Source of the DNA: Solimonas flava DSM 18980
GTDB taxonomy: Bacteria > Pseudomonadota > Gammaproteobacteria > Nevskiales > Nevskiaceae
Assembly (NCBI RefSeq): GCF_000426685.1
Contig: NZ_AUFV01000012.1
Span: 86,658 to 150,657 of the forward strand
Reading direction: 5' to 3'
Length of the DNA stretch: 64,000 nucleotides
In this document: positions 7,989-16,484 of the stretch, in pieces
Position numbering within the stretch: the first letter of the stretch is position 1
How the letters are laid out: every line of letters starts with the position of its first letter
Program-made: the position numbers and the translations under genes
The notes under the pieces: generated by a model
The model's database searches: none
What the model was told of the DNA's origin: nothing
The model's input: the letters and a program-made list of their open reading frames with translations, nothing else

Positions 7989-9209
7989 TTAATCGCCCGG
8001 CAGCGGCGCGGGGAGTAACAAGCTCGTCGCGAATCCGGGCAGCGGCGGCGTCAGCCAGCGTCGCGCGCGGCCGCGGCCGAAGGCCTGCACCTTGCCGTCG
8101 GCGGCGAGCGCTTCGAGCGCGCGCTGCACGCTGCGCTGGCTCGTCGCCAATGCCAGCGCCAGCGCCGAGCTCGACCAGGACTCGCCGTCGGCGAGCAGCG
8201 CCAGCACGGCGGCGTGGTTCTCGTCCCGCGGCCGCGCCAGCACGACCACCTCGCGCGCCCGGTGCGGGCGCAGCGCGAAACCCGCCGGCGTGGCATGCAC
8301 CTCGGCGAGCGGCCGCAAGGCCCGGCGCAGGCGTCCGATTTCGACGCGCAGGCGCGCGCGGTACGACTCATCGAGCTGCCGCGCACGAAAAGCCTGCGCG
8401 GCCAGATGGTCGCGCGAGGCGTCGGCCGGCCAGGCCTCGGCGAGCACGCGCACGAGCGTGAACAGCACCGGGCGCCGCGCCAGCGAGACCTGCACGCCCG
8501 CATCCCGCACCGCGTAGCGGCAGGCGTCGACGACGAAACGGCGCGAGGCGAACAAGGCCTCGACCTCGGCGAGCCGCAGGCTGCGTTCGCGGCCGCGCGC
8601 GATCAGCCGCGCCGCCGGCTCGTGCAAGGCGCGGGCCGCGTGCTCGACCTCCGCGCCGAGCGCCGCAACGCGCGCCTGCGCGGCCGCCTGCGCCGCGGCG
8701 GCCAGCGCGCGCTGCGCCGCATCCGTCCGCAGGCGCCGCAGCGCGATGCCGGCGACCAGCAATCCGTGCACGGCGCGCAACGCGGGCGGCAATGACGCCG
8801 CCGCGCAGCCGTCGAGCGCCTGCTCGGCTTCGTCGAGGCGGCCGAGCAGCAGCAGGCGGCGCACGTCGAGCAGCTGCGCGTGCGCGGCATTGACGGCATC
8901 GCCGTGCGCGGCCAGCGTCGCGCGCGCCAGATGCAGCGACTTCACCGGCCAGCCCAGCTCGCGCGCGGCGAGCGCGATCTCGGCTTCGGCGACGACGCAG
9001 CGTGCGCGCGACACCGGCGCGCGGGCGCCGAACGCCCGCGCCGCACGCCGCACGAGCTGGCGCGCGCGCGGCAGATCGCCGAGCTGCGCCATCGCGATGC
9101 CGCGCAGCGCGAGCGCCGGCGCGTCGTCGCGCAAGGCCACGCGCTGCAGGGCGCCGAGCGGATCGCCGGCGGCGAGCGCGCGCCCCGCGGCCGTGATCAG
9201 CGAATCCAT
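7989..9209 (-). CDS. transcriptional regulator with TPR-like N-terminus and winged-helix C-terminus
   Basis: 406 residues. The first ~200 are alanine-rich helical repeats of TPR type. Residues ~215-320 resemble an OmpR-type winged helix (RRPVLFTLVRVLAEAWP..., YRARLRVEIGRLRRAL), and a second helix-turn-helix follows (SSSALALALATSQRSVQRAL). No receiver domain or membrane segment is present. It is divergent from the DUF899-DUF2182 genes and upstream of the propeller gene, so it plausibly regulates one or both. Family name uncertain. Confidence 0.7.
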   Translation of the reverse strand: MDSLITAAGRALAAGDPLGALQRVALRDDAPALALRGIAMAQLGDLPRARQLVRRAARAFGARAPVSRARCVVAEAEIALAARELGWPVKSLHLARATLAAHGDAVNAAHAQLLDVRRLLLLGRLDEAEQALDGCAAASLPPALRAVHGLLVAGIALRRLRTDAAQRALAAAAQAAAQARVAALGAEVEHAARALHEPAARLIARGRERSLRLAEVEALFASRRFVVDACRYAVRDAGVQVSLARRPVLFTLVRVLAEAWPADASRDHLAAQAFRARQLDESYRARLRVEIGRLRRALRPLAEVHATPAGFALRPHRAREVVVLARPRDENHAAVLALLADGESWSSSALALALATSQRSVQRALEALAADGKVQAFGRGRARRWLTPPLPGFATSLLLPAPLPGD

Positions 9210-9564
9210 CGCAAGCGCTCACCGCAATCGCGACACACTTGTCACTCCCTGCGTTGCCTGGCCCGTTCCTAATCTAGCGCAAGGCCGACGACCGTCGTCG
9301 CCGGCGACGACGCAACGACCGAGACGCGCAGGAGCCGAAGCCAGTGGAAGCCATCGCGACCGAAAGACTCCTGCGCACCGCCATGTCGGCGCTGCGGCGC
9401 GCCGCAGGTGTGGACGCAAGCCCCACCCGATCCGCTCGCAGACGCCGGCCATCCTTCGCCCGCGGTCCGGATGCACGGCACATACACCGGCCCAGCCGCC
9501 CGTCGTGGCGACCTTGAATGCCTGTACGGCACAAACCTTCGCAATCCCACCCAGGAGTCCCGTC
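9210..9564. other. divergent intergenic region, regulator / DUF899
   Basis: 355 bases with no gene. It must hold the promoters of both flanking units. Visible structure: the palindromes at 9286-9311 and a 9-base inverted repeat GCGCAGGAG (9326-9334) / CTCCTGCGC (9368-9376). AGGAG at 9553-9557 is the ribosome binding site of the DUF899 gene. No convincing -35/-10 pair was found. Confidence 0.5.
9286..9311. promoter_or_regulatory. overlapping palindromes, candidate operator
   Basis: GTCGTCGCCGGCGACGAC (9294-9311) is a perfect 18-base palindrome, and CGACGA (9286-9291) pairs with TCGTCG (9295-9300) just before it. Both lie about 80 bases in front of the regulator start, in the gap between divergent genes, where an autoregulatory operator is expected. 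Some such palindromes arise by chance in G+C-rich DNA. Confidence 0.35.
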
Positions 9565-10332
9565 ATGGAAAAGCACGAAACCGCCACCCGCGCGCAGTGG
9601 CTGCAAGCGCGTCTTGATTTGCTCGCCGCCGAGAAGGAGCTGACGCGGCGCAGCGACGCGCTCGCCGCGCAGCGCCAGGCGCTGCCCTGGGTCCGCGTCG
9701 ATCAGGATTACCGCTTCGACACCGAGCAGGGCCCGGCGACGCTGGGCGAGCTGTTCGGCGGCCGCTCGCAGCTGATGGTCTATCACTTCATGTTTGGTCC
9801 GGACTACGCCGCCGGCTGTCCGTCGTGCTCGGCGATCGCCGACGGCTTCAACGGCATCGCCGTGCACCTCGCGAACCACGACGTCGCGCTGACCGCGGTC
9901 TCGCGCGCGCCGCTCGAAAAACTTCAGGCCTACAAGAAGCGCATGGGCTGGACCTTTCCGTGGGCGTCCTCGCGCGGCAGCGACTTCAACTTCGACTTCA
10001 ACGTCGCCTTCACCGAGCAGCAGCAGCGCGACGGCAGCATCGAATACAACTACCACCGCGCCGGCCACACCATGGACGCGACGACCGCGGTGCCCGAGCC
10101 GGTCGCCATCCAGGCGGCGATGAGCGGCACCGACGCGCCCACGTACGCGCGCGACCGGCCGGGGCTCAGCACCTTCGTGCTCGAAGACGGCGTCGTCTAC
10201 CACACCTACTCGGCGTACTCGCGCGGCGTCGATCGGCTGTGGGGCATGTACCAGTGGCTCGACCACGCCCCGAAGGGCCGCAACGAAAGCGGCGTCTGGT
10301 GGCGCCGCCACGACGAGTACGGCTCGCGCTGA
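9565..10332 (+). CDS. DUF899 family thioredoxin-like protein
   Basis: 255 residues. Recognisable DUF899 blocks: GGRSQLMVYHFMFGPDY, CPSCSAIADGFNG and the end region YQWLDHAPKGRNE. The family has a thioredoxin-like fold of unknown reaction; a CPSC motif sits where a redox CxxC would be. The ATG at 9565 is preceded by AGGAG at 7 bases; frames open further upstream have no such site. It is 7 bases from the DUF2182 gene, a known neighbour of DUF899 genes. Confidence 0.9.
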   Translation: MEKHETATRAQWLQARLDLLAAEKELTRRSDALAAQRQALPWVRVDQDYRFDTEQGPATLGELFGGRSQLMVYHFMFGPDYAAGCPSCSAIADGFNGIAVHLANHDVALTAVSRAPLEKLQAYKKRMGWTFPWASSRGSDFNFDFNVAFTEQQQRDGSIEYNYHRAGHTMDATTAVPEPVAIQAAMSGTDAPTYARDRPGLSTFVLEDGVVYHTYSAYSRGVDRLWGMYQWLDHAPKGRNESGVWWRRHDEYGSR

Positions 10333-10339
10333 GCGGCGT

Positions 10340-11110
10340 GTGGACGCGTCGCGACGCGCCTTCTTCGGCGGCGCGGCCCTGCTGTTCGCCGGCAGTGCCG
10401 CGCTGACGGTCGCGTGGAGCCTGCCGGCGCCGCCTTTCCCGGCGCTGCCGATGTGCGGCGGCGGCGCGATGAAGACGATGTGGCTGCCGGAGCGCGGCTG
10501 GCCGGGCGCTGCCGCCGCGTTCATCGTCATGTGGATCGTGATGATGGCGGCGATGATGCTGCCGGTGGCATCGCCGCCGCTGTGGCGCTACCGGCAGGCG
10601 CTCGCCGCGGCGCGCGTGCCCCGCGCCGTGCGTCTGACCGCGCTCGCCGGCCTCGGCTACTGCAGCGTGTGGACGGCGACCGGCGCGCTGGTCTTTGCGC
10701 TCGGCGTTGCGCTGACGGCGGCCGAATGGCGGCTGCCGGCGCTGGCGCGCGTCGAACCGCTGGCGAGCGCCCTCGTGATCCTGATCGCCGGCGCCCTGCA
10801 GCTCGGCACCTGGAAGCGGCGCCGTCTGGCCTGCTGCCGCGAGGCCGATGCGTGCGCGCACGCCGCGCCCGGTGCCGGCGCCGCGTGGCGCCACGGCCTG
10901 CGCCTCGGGCAGCGCTGCGTGGCCTGCTGCGCCAACCTGACGGCGGTGCTGCTCGTCACCGGCCTCATGGACCTGCGCGCCATGCTGCTGGTGAGCGCCG
11001 CGATCAGCGCCGAGCGGCTGGCGCCGCGCGGCGTACGCATCGCGCAGCTCGTCGGCCTCGGCCTGATCGGCGCCGGGCTGGTGTTCGTCGCGCGCGCGGC
11101 CGGCTTCTGA
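10340..11110 (+). CDS. DUF2182 multi-pass membrane protein
   Basis: 256 residues with the family hallmark FIVMWIVMMAAMMLP and about six membrane helices. A cysteine-rich loop (CCREADAC, then CVACCANL) suggests metal or redox chemistry, but the function is not known. The GTG start at 10340 is right behind the DUF899 stop and is probably translationally coupled to it. The pair is likely one operon controlled from the gap at 9210-9564. Confidence 0.85.
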   Translation: MDASRRAFFGGAALLFAGSAALTVAWSLPAPPFPALPMCGGGAMKTMWLPERGWPGAAAAFIVMWIVMMAAMMLPVASPPLWRYRQALAAARVPRAVRLTALAGLGYCSVWTATGALVFALGVALTAAEWRLPALARVEPLASALVILIAGALQLGTWKRRRLACCREADACAHAAPGAGAAWRHGLRLGQRCVACCANLTAVLLVTGLMDLRAMLLVSAAISAERLAPRGVRIAQLVGLGLIGAGLVFVARAAGF

Positions 11111-11182
11111 AGGCCGCGCACGCAGACCGTTCCGCGTACGCGCCGGCTTGCGTGCGTCCGGCGTGCGCTCGGGCCGCGCCGC

Positions 11183-12640
11183 TCAGAGCGCGTACAGATC
11201 GACGTACTCGTGCACCGGCAAGCGCTCCAGCGTGGCCTGCTCGAGCGAGGCGTCGAGGATGCGCTGCTGCTGGCGCGGCGCGAAACGGCGCGCGAGATTG
11301 CTCCGGAACTTGGCTTCGAGCAGCGGCAGGCCCTCGGCACGGCGCCGGCGATGGCCGATCGGATATTCGACGACGACCTCGTCGAGCGCGCTGCCGTCCG
11401 TGAACTCGACGCGCAGCGCATTGGCGATGCTGCGCTTGTCCGGGTCGTGATAGTCCTTGGTGAACTGCGGGTCCTCGATGCAGACGATCTTCTCGCGCAG
11501 CGCGTCGATGCGCGGATCGGCGGCGACCTCGTCCTCGTAATCGTCCGCCGTCAGGCGGCCGTAGAGGATCGCGACGGCGACCATGTACTGAATGCAGTGG
11601 TCGCGGTCGGCCGGATTGTCGAGCGGCCCCTGCTTGTCGATGATGCGCCGGCAGGCTTCCTGTGTGCGGATCGTGATGCGGCGGATGTCTGCGGCCGTCC
11701 TGCCGCTGGCCTTCAGCAGCGCGTGCACCTGCATCGCCGCCTCGGCGCCGGTCTGGCCGTGGAACTCGGCGGGGAAGCTGATCTTGAACAGCACGTTCTC
11801 CATCACGTACGAACCGTACGGGCGCTGGAAGCGGAACGGCTGGCCGCCAAAGCTGACGTCGTAGAAACCCCAGGTCCTGGCCGTGAGCACCGACGGATAA
11901 CCCATCTCACCGGTGCGCGCCATCAGCGCCAGCCGCACGCCGCGACTGGTCGCGTCGCCCGCCGCCCAGCTCTTGCGCGAGCCCGTGTTCGGCGCGTGGC
12001 GGTAAGTGCGCAGCGACTGGCCGTCGACCCAGGCCAGCGACACCGCGTTGAGCATTTCCTCGCGCGACAGGCCGAGCAACTGCCCGACCACCGCCGTCGT
12101 CGCCACCTTGACCAGCACCACGTGGTCGAGGCCGACGCGGTTGAACGAATTCTCCAGCGCGATGCAGCCCTGGATCTCGTGCGCCTTGATCATCGCCGTG
12201 AGCACCGCGCGCATCGCCAGCGGCGTCTTGCCGGCGGCGACCGCCTCGCGGCTCAGCCAGTCGGCCACGGCGAGAATGCCGCCGAGATTGTCGGAAGGAT
12301 GCCCCCACTCCGCCGCGAGCCAGGTGTCGTTGAAGTCCAGCCAGCGGATCATCGTGCCGAGGTTGAACGCCGCCTGCACCGGATCGAGCCGGAACGGCGT
12401 GCCCGGCACCTTCGCGCCGTTCGGCACCACCGTGCCCGGCACCAGCGGCCCGAGCAGCTTGGTGCAGGCCGGATACCCGAGCGCCTCCAGCCCACAGCCG
12501 AGCGTGTCGATCAGGCAGTGGCGCGCGGTCTCATAGGCCAGCGCCGAGCGCACCTCGTAGCGCTCGACGTAATCGACGATGTCGACGAGCGCCGCATCCC
12601 ATTCGGGGCGGGCGGCGGATGGCGTATCGGGAGAAGACAT
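11183..12640 (-). CDS. prpD: PrpD, 2-methylcitrate dehydratase
   Basis: 485 residues of the MmgE/PrpD family, close to E. coli PrpD (483). It dehydrates 2-methylcitrate to cis-2-methylaconitate in propionate breakdown. Conserved stretches include WLDFNDTWLAAEWGHPSDN and FPAEFHGQTGAEAAMQ. The ATG at 12640 has GAGGAG 8 bases upstream and was chosen over a longer frame. It lies on the same strand as prpF, acnD, prpC and prpB but is separated from prpF by about 2 kb of foreign DNA. The cluster also has the alternative AcnD-PrpF route, so the step may be doubly covered. Confidence 0.93.
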   Translation of the reverse strand: MSSPDTPSAARPEWDAALVDIVDYVERYEVRSALAYETARHCLIDTLGCGLEALGYPACTKLLGPLVPGTVVPNGAKVPGTPFRLDPVQAAFNLGTMIRWLDFNDTWLAAEWGHPSDNLGGILAVADWLSREAVAAGKTPLAMRAVLTAMIKAHEIQGCIALENSFNRVGLDHVVLVKVATTAVVGQLLGLSREEMLNAVSLAWVDGQSLRTYRHAPNTGSRKSWAAGDATSRGVRLALMARTGEMGYPSVLTARTWGFYDVSFGGQPFRFQRPYGSYVMENVLFKISFPAEFHGQTGAEAAMQVHALLKASGRTAADIRRITIRTQEACRRIIDKQGPLDNPADRDHCIQYMVAVAILYGRLTADDYEDEVAADPRIDALREKIVCIEDPQFTKDYHDPDKRSIANALRVEFTDGSALDEVVVEYPIGHRRRRAEGLPLLEAKFRSNLARRFAPRQQQRILDASLEQATLERLPVHEYVDLYAL

Positions 12641-13047
12641 GGCGGCGGCTCCTCGCATGGGATAGGCGCCGCCATGATGCGCCTTCGGACGGCGTGCGCC
12701 AGCTCGGCGACGGGTGACCTCCGGTCGAACGCGTGCTGATCGTTGTTGCCAGACCGGCAGGCCCAGTCCGACGCCGACCCGAGCGCGCACGCGTTTCGTT
12801 GTCGGCGCTCAACCCAAAGCGGTCAATCGCGTTGCCCAGATCGGCGTGCGCCAGTTCTCAGGATCGTGGGACATCCCGCTGTGCGATACGGCATCATGAG
12901 GCGGGGATTGCTCGGCGCGCTTATGCCGCATCGCAGGGGGAACGGGACATGGGAACCAGTCGCTTATCTGGATTTACAGCCGTGGCCGGCGGAATGAATA
13001 AGCTGACCCCAGCATCCGTCTATTAGCTGCTGGGCCTCAGAGATACG
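12641..13047. other. intergenic region in front of the cassette genes
   Basis: 407 bases. The left part is typical high-G+C DNA upstream of prpD. From about 12,890 the composition shifts toward that of the following low-G+C genes, so the insertion boundary is probably here. CCCAGCA ... TGCTGGG (7-base arms) lies just before the first cassette gene. Short frames exist but none has a ribosome binding site or a recognisable product. Confidence 0.5.
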
Positions 13048-13470
13048 ATGATGATTGATCCTGTGATCGCATGGTGGGGCGCCGGTCTCTCAACATTGCT
13101 GGCAACGGTAAAGCTCTACGAGCTCTGGCGAGATCGCTTCAGGCTCGATGTCACATATAAGTTCACCAGCGATGTCGGTCGGGGGAACGACGTCCTTATT
13201 CGAAACCTCTCTGGAAGACCGGTCATACTCGAGCACTGGGAGTTGTTCTATCGCGAGGGGCGTTGGCCTAGACACAAGGAAGAAGACATCGCGTATGCGG
13301 AGCATGATTCCAACGACAAGAGAATCGATGCGTACAACACACACACCCTGCACTTCAGCGACGAGAACTATTTTTCCTGGGGGCATAGTGCGCTGAACGG
13401 ACGGCGCATCTTCATTCGGCTGCACCTAGCAGGTCGAGGCGCTCAGTGCCGAAAGGTGTATCCGGCATGA
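13048..13470 (+). CDS. unknown protein, probable integron cassette gene 1
   Basis: I do not recognise the function. The 140-residue product has a weak N-terminal membrane segment (about 5-23), then a probably beta-rich domain with NLSGRPVILEHWELFY. Base composition is far lower in G+C than the flanking prp genes, and rare-for-this-genome codons are frequent. The stop at 13468-13470 is followed after one base by the attC-like site, as in a mobile gene cassette. The ribosome binding site is weak. Anchoring of a small sensor or envelope domain is possible but is only inference. Confidence 0.7.
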   Translation: MMIDPVIAWWGAGLSTLLATVKLYELWRDRFRLDVTYKFTSDVGRGNDVLIRNLSGRPVILEHWELFYREGRWPRHKEEDIAYAEHDSNDKRIDAYNTHTLHFSDENYFSWGHSALNGRRIFIRLHLAGRGAQCRKVYPA

Positions 13471-13471
13471 G

Positions 13472-13549
13472 GCCCAACAATGCGTTCAACTCGACGCCCA
13501 CGCCTCCGCTTCGCTGCGGCGTGACCGCGCGTTAACGCGGGCGTTATGT
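13472..13549 (+). mobile_element. attC recombination site of an integron gene cassette
   Basis: The site starts with GCCCAAC (RYYYAAC type, 13472-13478) and ends with GTTATGT (GTTRRRY-like, one mismatch, 13543-13549). The two outer arms pair through AAC, GCGTT and AAC blocks. The left arm GCGTTCAAC has one extra base relative to the right arm's GCGTTAAC partner, like the extrahelical base of folded attC. The centre CACGCC-CCGC-TTCGCT-GCGG-CGTG forms the stem end. It lies exactly between two co-oriented low-G+C genes, 1 base after one stop and 3 bases before the next ATG. Confidence 0.85.
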
Positions 13550-13552
13550 CTC

Positions 13553-14473
13553 ATGAGTGATCGACTGCCAAGTCATCGACGTGTAAACGCTGAAGCATTT
13601 CGATCCCTGTTTGAGGGCATGTCTCAGGAGGATTTGCGCCTGCAGAATGAGCAGGATTCAGCACGAAGCAAGGCGGAGCACGAGCGTTTCGTTGAAGCCT
13701 ATTCTCGTGAGGAATGTTATCTATGCGGAAAGCCATTGAAGACCATAAGCAAATCGGAGCCATGCGTACATTGGCTTCTTCGCCAGTGCAAGTTTAAGAA
13801 GAAGGATTTTCCACTAATTTACGCACGGTTCGGATACACACAGATCGCCGCCTTCCTTCGCTGGTCTGCGAATCAGGAGCGTTTCCTGAGTAGCATCAAC
13901 GACCTTGAAGCGGAGCGAAACGATCGAAAGGTTTTCGAATACACCATTAGGTGGCGGAACATTGAGTGGACATTTGACTGCTCAGAAAACGACTACACGG
14001 GGCACAAAGGCATGTCATCGAGCCATCCCCATTATCACTTTCAAATGCGTATTGATGCGCGACCCTTCATAGATTTTGGAGACTTTCACGTTCCATTTTC
14101 GGAAGAGGATTTGTTCAGTTTGGATCTTTCGCGGACTTTTCCAGAGCATTTCCATCACTCTTTCGGGGAGGCCGGCGCTGGTATGCAGGCGGCGGTCGAG
14201 TTTGATCCGGAGCTTATCGTTTCGGAGTCAAGCCACACCGACAACGAGGATGAGGCAACATATCGTCTGCAGACGATAATTGTTGGCTCAAAAGAAAAGC
14301 CAATCACCAAGGAGCAGCTCAGCGCTATGTTTGAAGAAAGCGAGCGTACCGGGCAGACGCTTGCTCACTTGGCTCGGAAGCATCTGCCTGACGCGGAGAC
14401 TATCAAGACAATAGTGTCTGCTGCTGACTCCATCCCAGAGATCGCAAAAAGAACGGAACGGGATCGTAGGTGA
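13553..14473 (+). CDS. unknown protein, probable integron cassette gene 2
   Basis: 306 residues, not recognised. An N-terminal helical, charged part (1-50) precedes CYLCGKPL and CVHW, which could bind a metal through C-x2-C ... C-x-H. The middle contains HPHYHFQMRID, a histidine-rich strand that loosely recalls the HxHxH of HIT proteins, followed by FIDFGDFHVPF. The C-terminal ~70 residues are helical. Two 60-base lines I counted are 45-50% G+C, against about 70% in prpF. The gene starts 3 bases after the attC site, as cassette genes do, but has no attC behind it. Confidence 0.75.
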   Translation: MSDRLPSHRRVNAEAFRSLFEGMSQEDLRLQNEQDSARSKAEHERFVEAYSREECYLCGKPLKTISKSEPCVHWLLRQCKFKKKDFPLIYARFGYTQIAAFLRWSANQERFLSSINDLEAERNDRKVFEYTIRWRNIEWTFDCSENDYTGHKGMSSSHPHYHFQMRIDARPFIDFGDFHVPFSEEDLFSLDLSRTFPEHFHHSFGEAGAGMQAAVEFDPELIVSESSHTDNEDEATYRLQTIIVGSKEKPITKEQLSAMFEESERTGQTLAHLARKHLPDAETIKTIVSAADSIPEIAKRTERDRR

Positions 14474-14561
14474 GTTGCAGAGGGACGCCCTCGCCTTCGG
14501 TGAGGCCGCCCCTGACCTGAGCATTAAAGACCGCACCAAGCCGCCACAGCACTAGATGCAG

Positions 14562-14596
14562 AAAGGCCCGGACGTCGCCGTCCGGGCCTTTTCTTT
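14562..14596. terminator. strong bidirectional terminator
   Basis: AAAGGCCCGGACG - TCGC - CGTCCGGGCC then TTTTCTTT on the plus strand; the reverse strand also ends in a T-rich run. It separates cassette gene 2 from the converging prpF gene. Confidence 0.85.
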
Positions 14597-14621
14597 ACGC
14601 ACGCATCATGAGCGCAAGCGC

Positions 14622-15824
14622 TTAGAACGCATCGCCCGGCACGCGCACCCAGCCTTCCATCAGCACGCGCGCGGAGCGCGACATGATGGCTTTCTTGACG
14701 ACCCACTGAGCCCCCCCGTTCGGCAATGGCTCCTGCACGGCCGCGGCGCCGACGCGCAAGGAGCCGGACGGATGGCCGAAGCGCACCGCTTCGCGTTCGC
14801 CGCCGCCGGCGGCGAGGTTAACCAGCGTGCCGGGGATCGCCGCGGCGGTGCCGATCGCCACGGCTGCGGTGCCCATCATCGCGTGGTGCAGCTTGCCCAT
14901 CGACAGGGCGCGCACGTTGAGGTCGATGTCGCTGGCCTTGATCTCCTTGCCGCTCGACGCCTTGTAGTCCTTCGGTGGCGCGACGAAGGCGACCTTCGGC
15001 GTGTGCTGGCGCTTGGCGGCTTCGCTGACGTCCTTGATCAGGCCCATGCGCAGCGCGCCGTAGGCGCGGATGGTCTCGAACATCGCCAGCGCCTTGGCAT
15101 CGCTGTTGATCGCCTCGCGCAGCTCGGTGCCGGTGTAGCCGATGTCGGCGGCGTTGATGAAGACGGTCGGGATGCCGGCGTTGATCATCGTCGCCTTGAG
15201 CGTGCCGACGCCCGGCACTTCGAGATCGTCGACGAGATTTCCGGTCGGGAACATCGAGCCGCCTTCGTCGCCCTCCTCCGCCGGATCGAGGAATTCGATC
15301 TGCACTTCGGCGGCCGGGAAGGTCACGCCGTCGAGTTCGAAGTCGCCGGTTTCCTGCACCTGGCCGTTGGTGATCGGCACGTGGGCGATGATGGTCTTGT
15401 TGATCTGCGTCTGCCAGATGCGCACGACGCAATGACCGTTCTGCGGAATGCGCGCGGCATCGACCAGACCGTTGTTGATCGCGAACGAACCGACCGCGGC
15501 GGTGAGGTTGCCGCAGTTGCCGGACCAGTCGACGAAGGCCTTGTCGATCGACACCTGGCCGAAGCGGTAGTCGACGTCGTGGTCGGGCTTGGTGCTCTTC
15601 GACAGGATCACGGTCTTGCTGGTGCTGGACGTGGCGCCGCCCATGCCGTCGATCTGCGCGCCGTACGGATCCGGCGAGCCGATCACGCGCAGCAGGAACT
15701 TGTCGCGCGCCTCGCCGGGCACGCGGCAGCGCTCCGGCAGGTCGTCGAGCTTGAAGAACACGCCTTTCGACGTGCCGCCGCGCATGTAGGTGGCGGGGAC
15801 TTTGATCTGTGGGACGTGGGTCAT
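14622..15824 (-). CDS. prpF: PrpF, 2-methylaconitate cis-trans isomerase
   Basis: 400 residues of the PrpF family. PrpF works with AcnD: AcnD makes the trans isomer of 2-methylaconitate and PrpF converts it to the cis form. The N-terminal KVPATYMRGGTSKGVFF block is diagnostic, as are DGMGGATSSTSKTVIL and the DVDYRFGQVSI stretch. In most genomes prpF directly follows acnD; here a DUF6933 gene, ParDE and an SRPBCC gene stand between them. A strong terminator follows at 14562-14596. Confidence 0.95.
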   Translation of the reverse strand: MTHVPQIKVPATYMRGGTSKGVFFKLDDLPERCRVPGEARDKFLLRVIGSPDPYGAQIDGMGGATSSTSKTVILSKSTKPDHDVDYRFGQVSIDKAFVDWSGNCGNLTAAVGSFAINNGLVDAARIPQNGHCVVRIWQTQINKTIIAHVPITNGQVQETGDFELDGVTFPAAEVQIEFLDPAEEGDEGGSMFPTGNLVDDLEVPGVGTLKATMINAGIPTVFINAADIGYTGTELREAINSDAKALAMFETIRAYGALRMGLIKDVSEAAKRQHTPKVAFVAPPKDYKASSGKEIKASDIDLNVRALSMGKLHHAMMGTAAVAIGTAAAIPGTLVNLAAGGGEREAVRFGHPSGSLRVGAAAVQEPLPNGGAQWVVKKAIMSRSARVLMEGWVRVPGDAF

Positions 15825-15830
15825 GGCGCT

Positions 15831-16406
15831 TTAGTGCACGGTCTGTGTTTGAGGTTGAGGGGCGCCCTGCGCGAGAAATCGCGCATGGACGAGGTCCAGT
15901 GGTCGTTTCCAGTCCTCGTAACCGTAGCGACGGCCGGGGGCTGCAAAAGACGGGTGACGGAACAGGCCTTCCCACTGCCGCGACGCGGCTTCCGGCAGCG
16001 AGCGGTTGTCGTGGGCAAAGTGCAGCCAGGCGGTGTCCTTGAACTGGTTCATGGAGCCGAGCAGGCTGCGGTCGCGGGTGTTGGCGTAAACCGGCGGCTG
16101 TTGCCAGGCCAGAATTTCTGCGCCAGCCAGCGGGTATTCGTTCAGATCAAATCGGTAGTGCATGAACAGCTTGAACAGTTGCTGCCCGGCATGGACGTGC
16201 AAGTTGCGCAGTTCGGCCGCACGGCCAGGCAGTACCATGCCGGCGCCGGTGGCGGCATTGAGCAACAGCACAAAAGGTTCGCGGTCGATGAAATCGATGT
16301 CCGCATACCACTCGCCAAGCGGATTGTCGGCCGGCGGCGGCTCGGGCAGCTTCGGCGGCTGCCGCAGACGCTTGAGCAGCTTGGCGGTGCAGCGCAGGAC
16401 GGTCAT
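15831..16406 (-). CDS. DUF6933 domain protein
   Basis: 191 residues. The opening LRCTAKLLKRL and the PLGEWYADIDFIDREPFVLLLN segment match the small DUF6933 family of unknown function. It ends 6 bases before the prpF start, so prpF may now depend on read-through from this gene. No obvious ribosome binding site precedes its ATG. It lies directly next to a decayed gene fragment and ParDE and looks like part of an inserted block. Confidence 0.7.
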   Translation of the reverse strand: MTVLRCTAKLLKRLRQPPKLPEPPPADNPLGEWYADIDFIDREPFVLLLNAATGAGMVLPGRAAELRNLHVHAGQQLFKLFMHYRFDLNEYPLAGAEILAWQQPPVYANTRDRSLLGSMNQFKDTAWLHFAHDNRSLPEAASRQWEGLFRHPSFAAPGRRYGYEDWKRPLDLVHARFLAQGAPQPQTQTVH

Positions 16407-16484
16407 GGCTGGCTCACTGAATGATCTCCATCAGCGACTTCACTGCCTTGAACAGCCGGCTCGTCCACGTTTCCGAGCGGATAT

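Noticed and set aside
12743..12997. 84-codon plus-strand frame upstream of the cassette genes
   Set aside because: No ribosome binding site, no recognisable product, and the frame spans the composition boundary.
13003..13035. CCCAGCA/TGCTGGG repeat before cassette gene 1, as a second attC or attI
   Set aside because: Only about 30 bases long, arms of 7, and no conserved inner boxes or AAC/GTT ends; too small for a recombination site.
14474..14560. possible attC of cassette gene 2
   Set aside because: A CCTCGCC-TTC-GGTGAGG hairpin is present, but no RYYYAAC or GTTRRRY ends.
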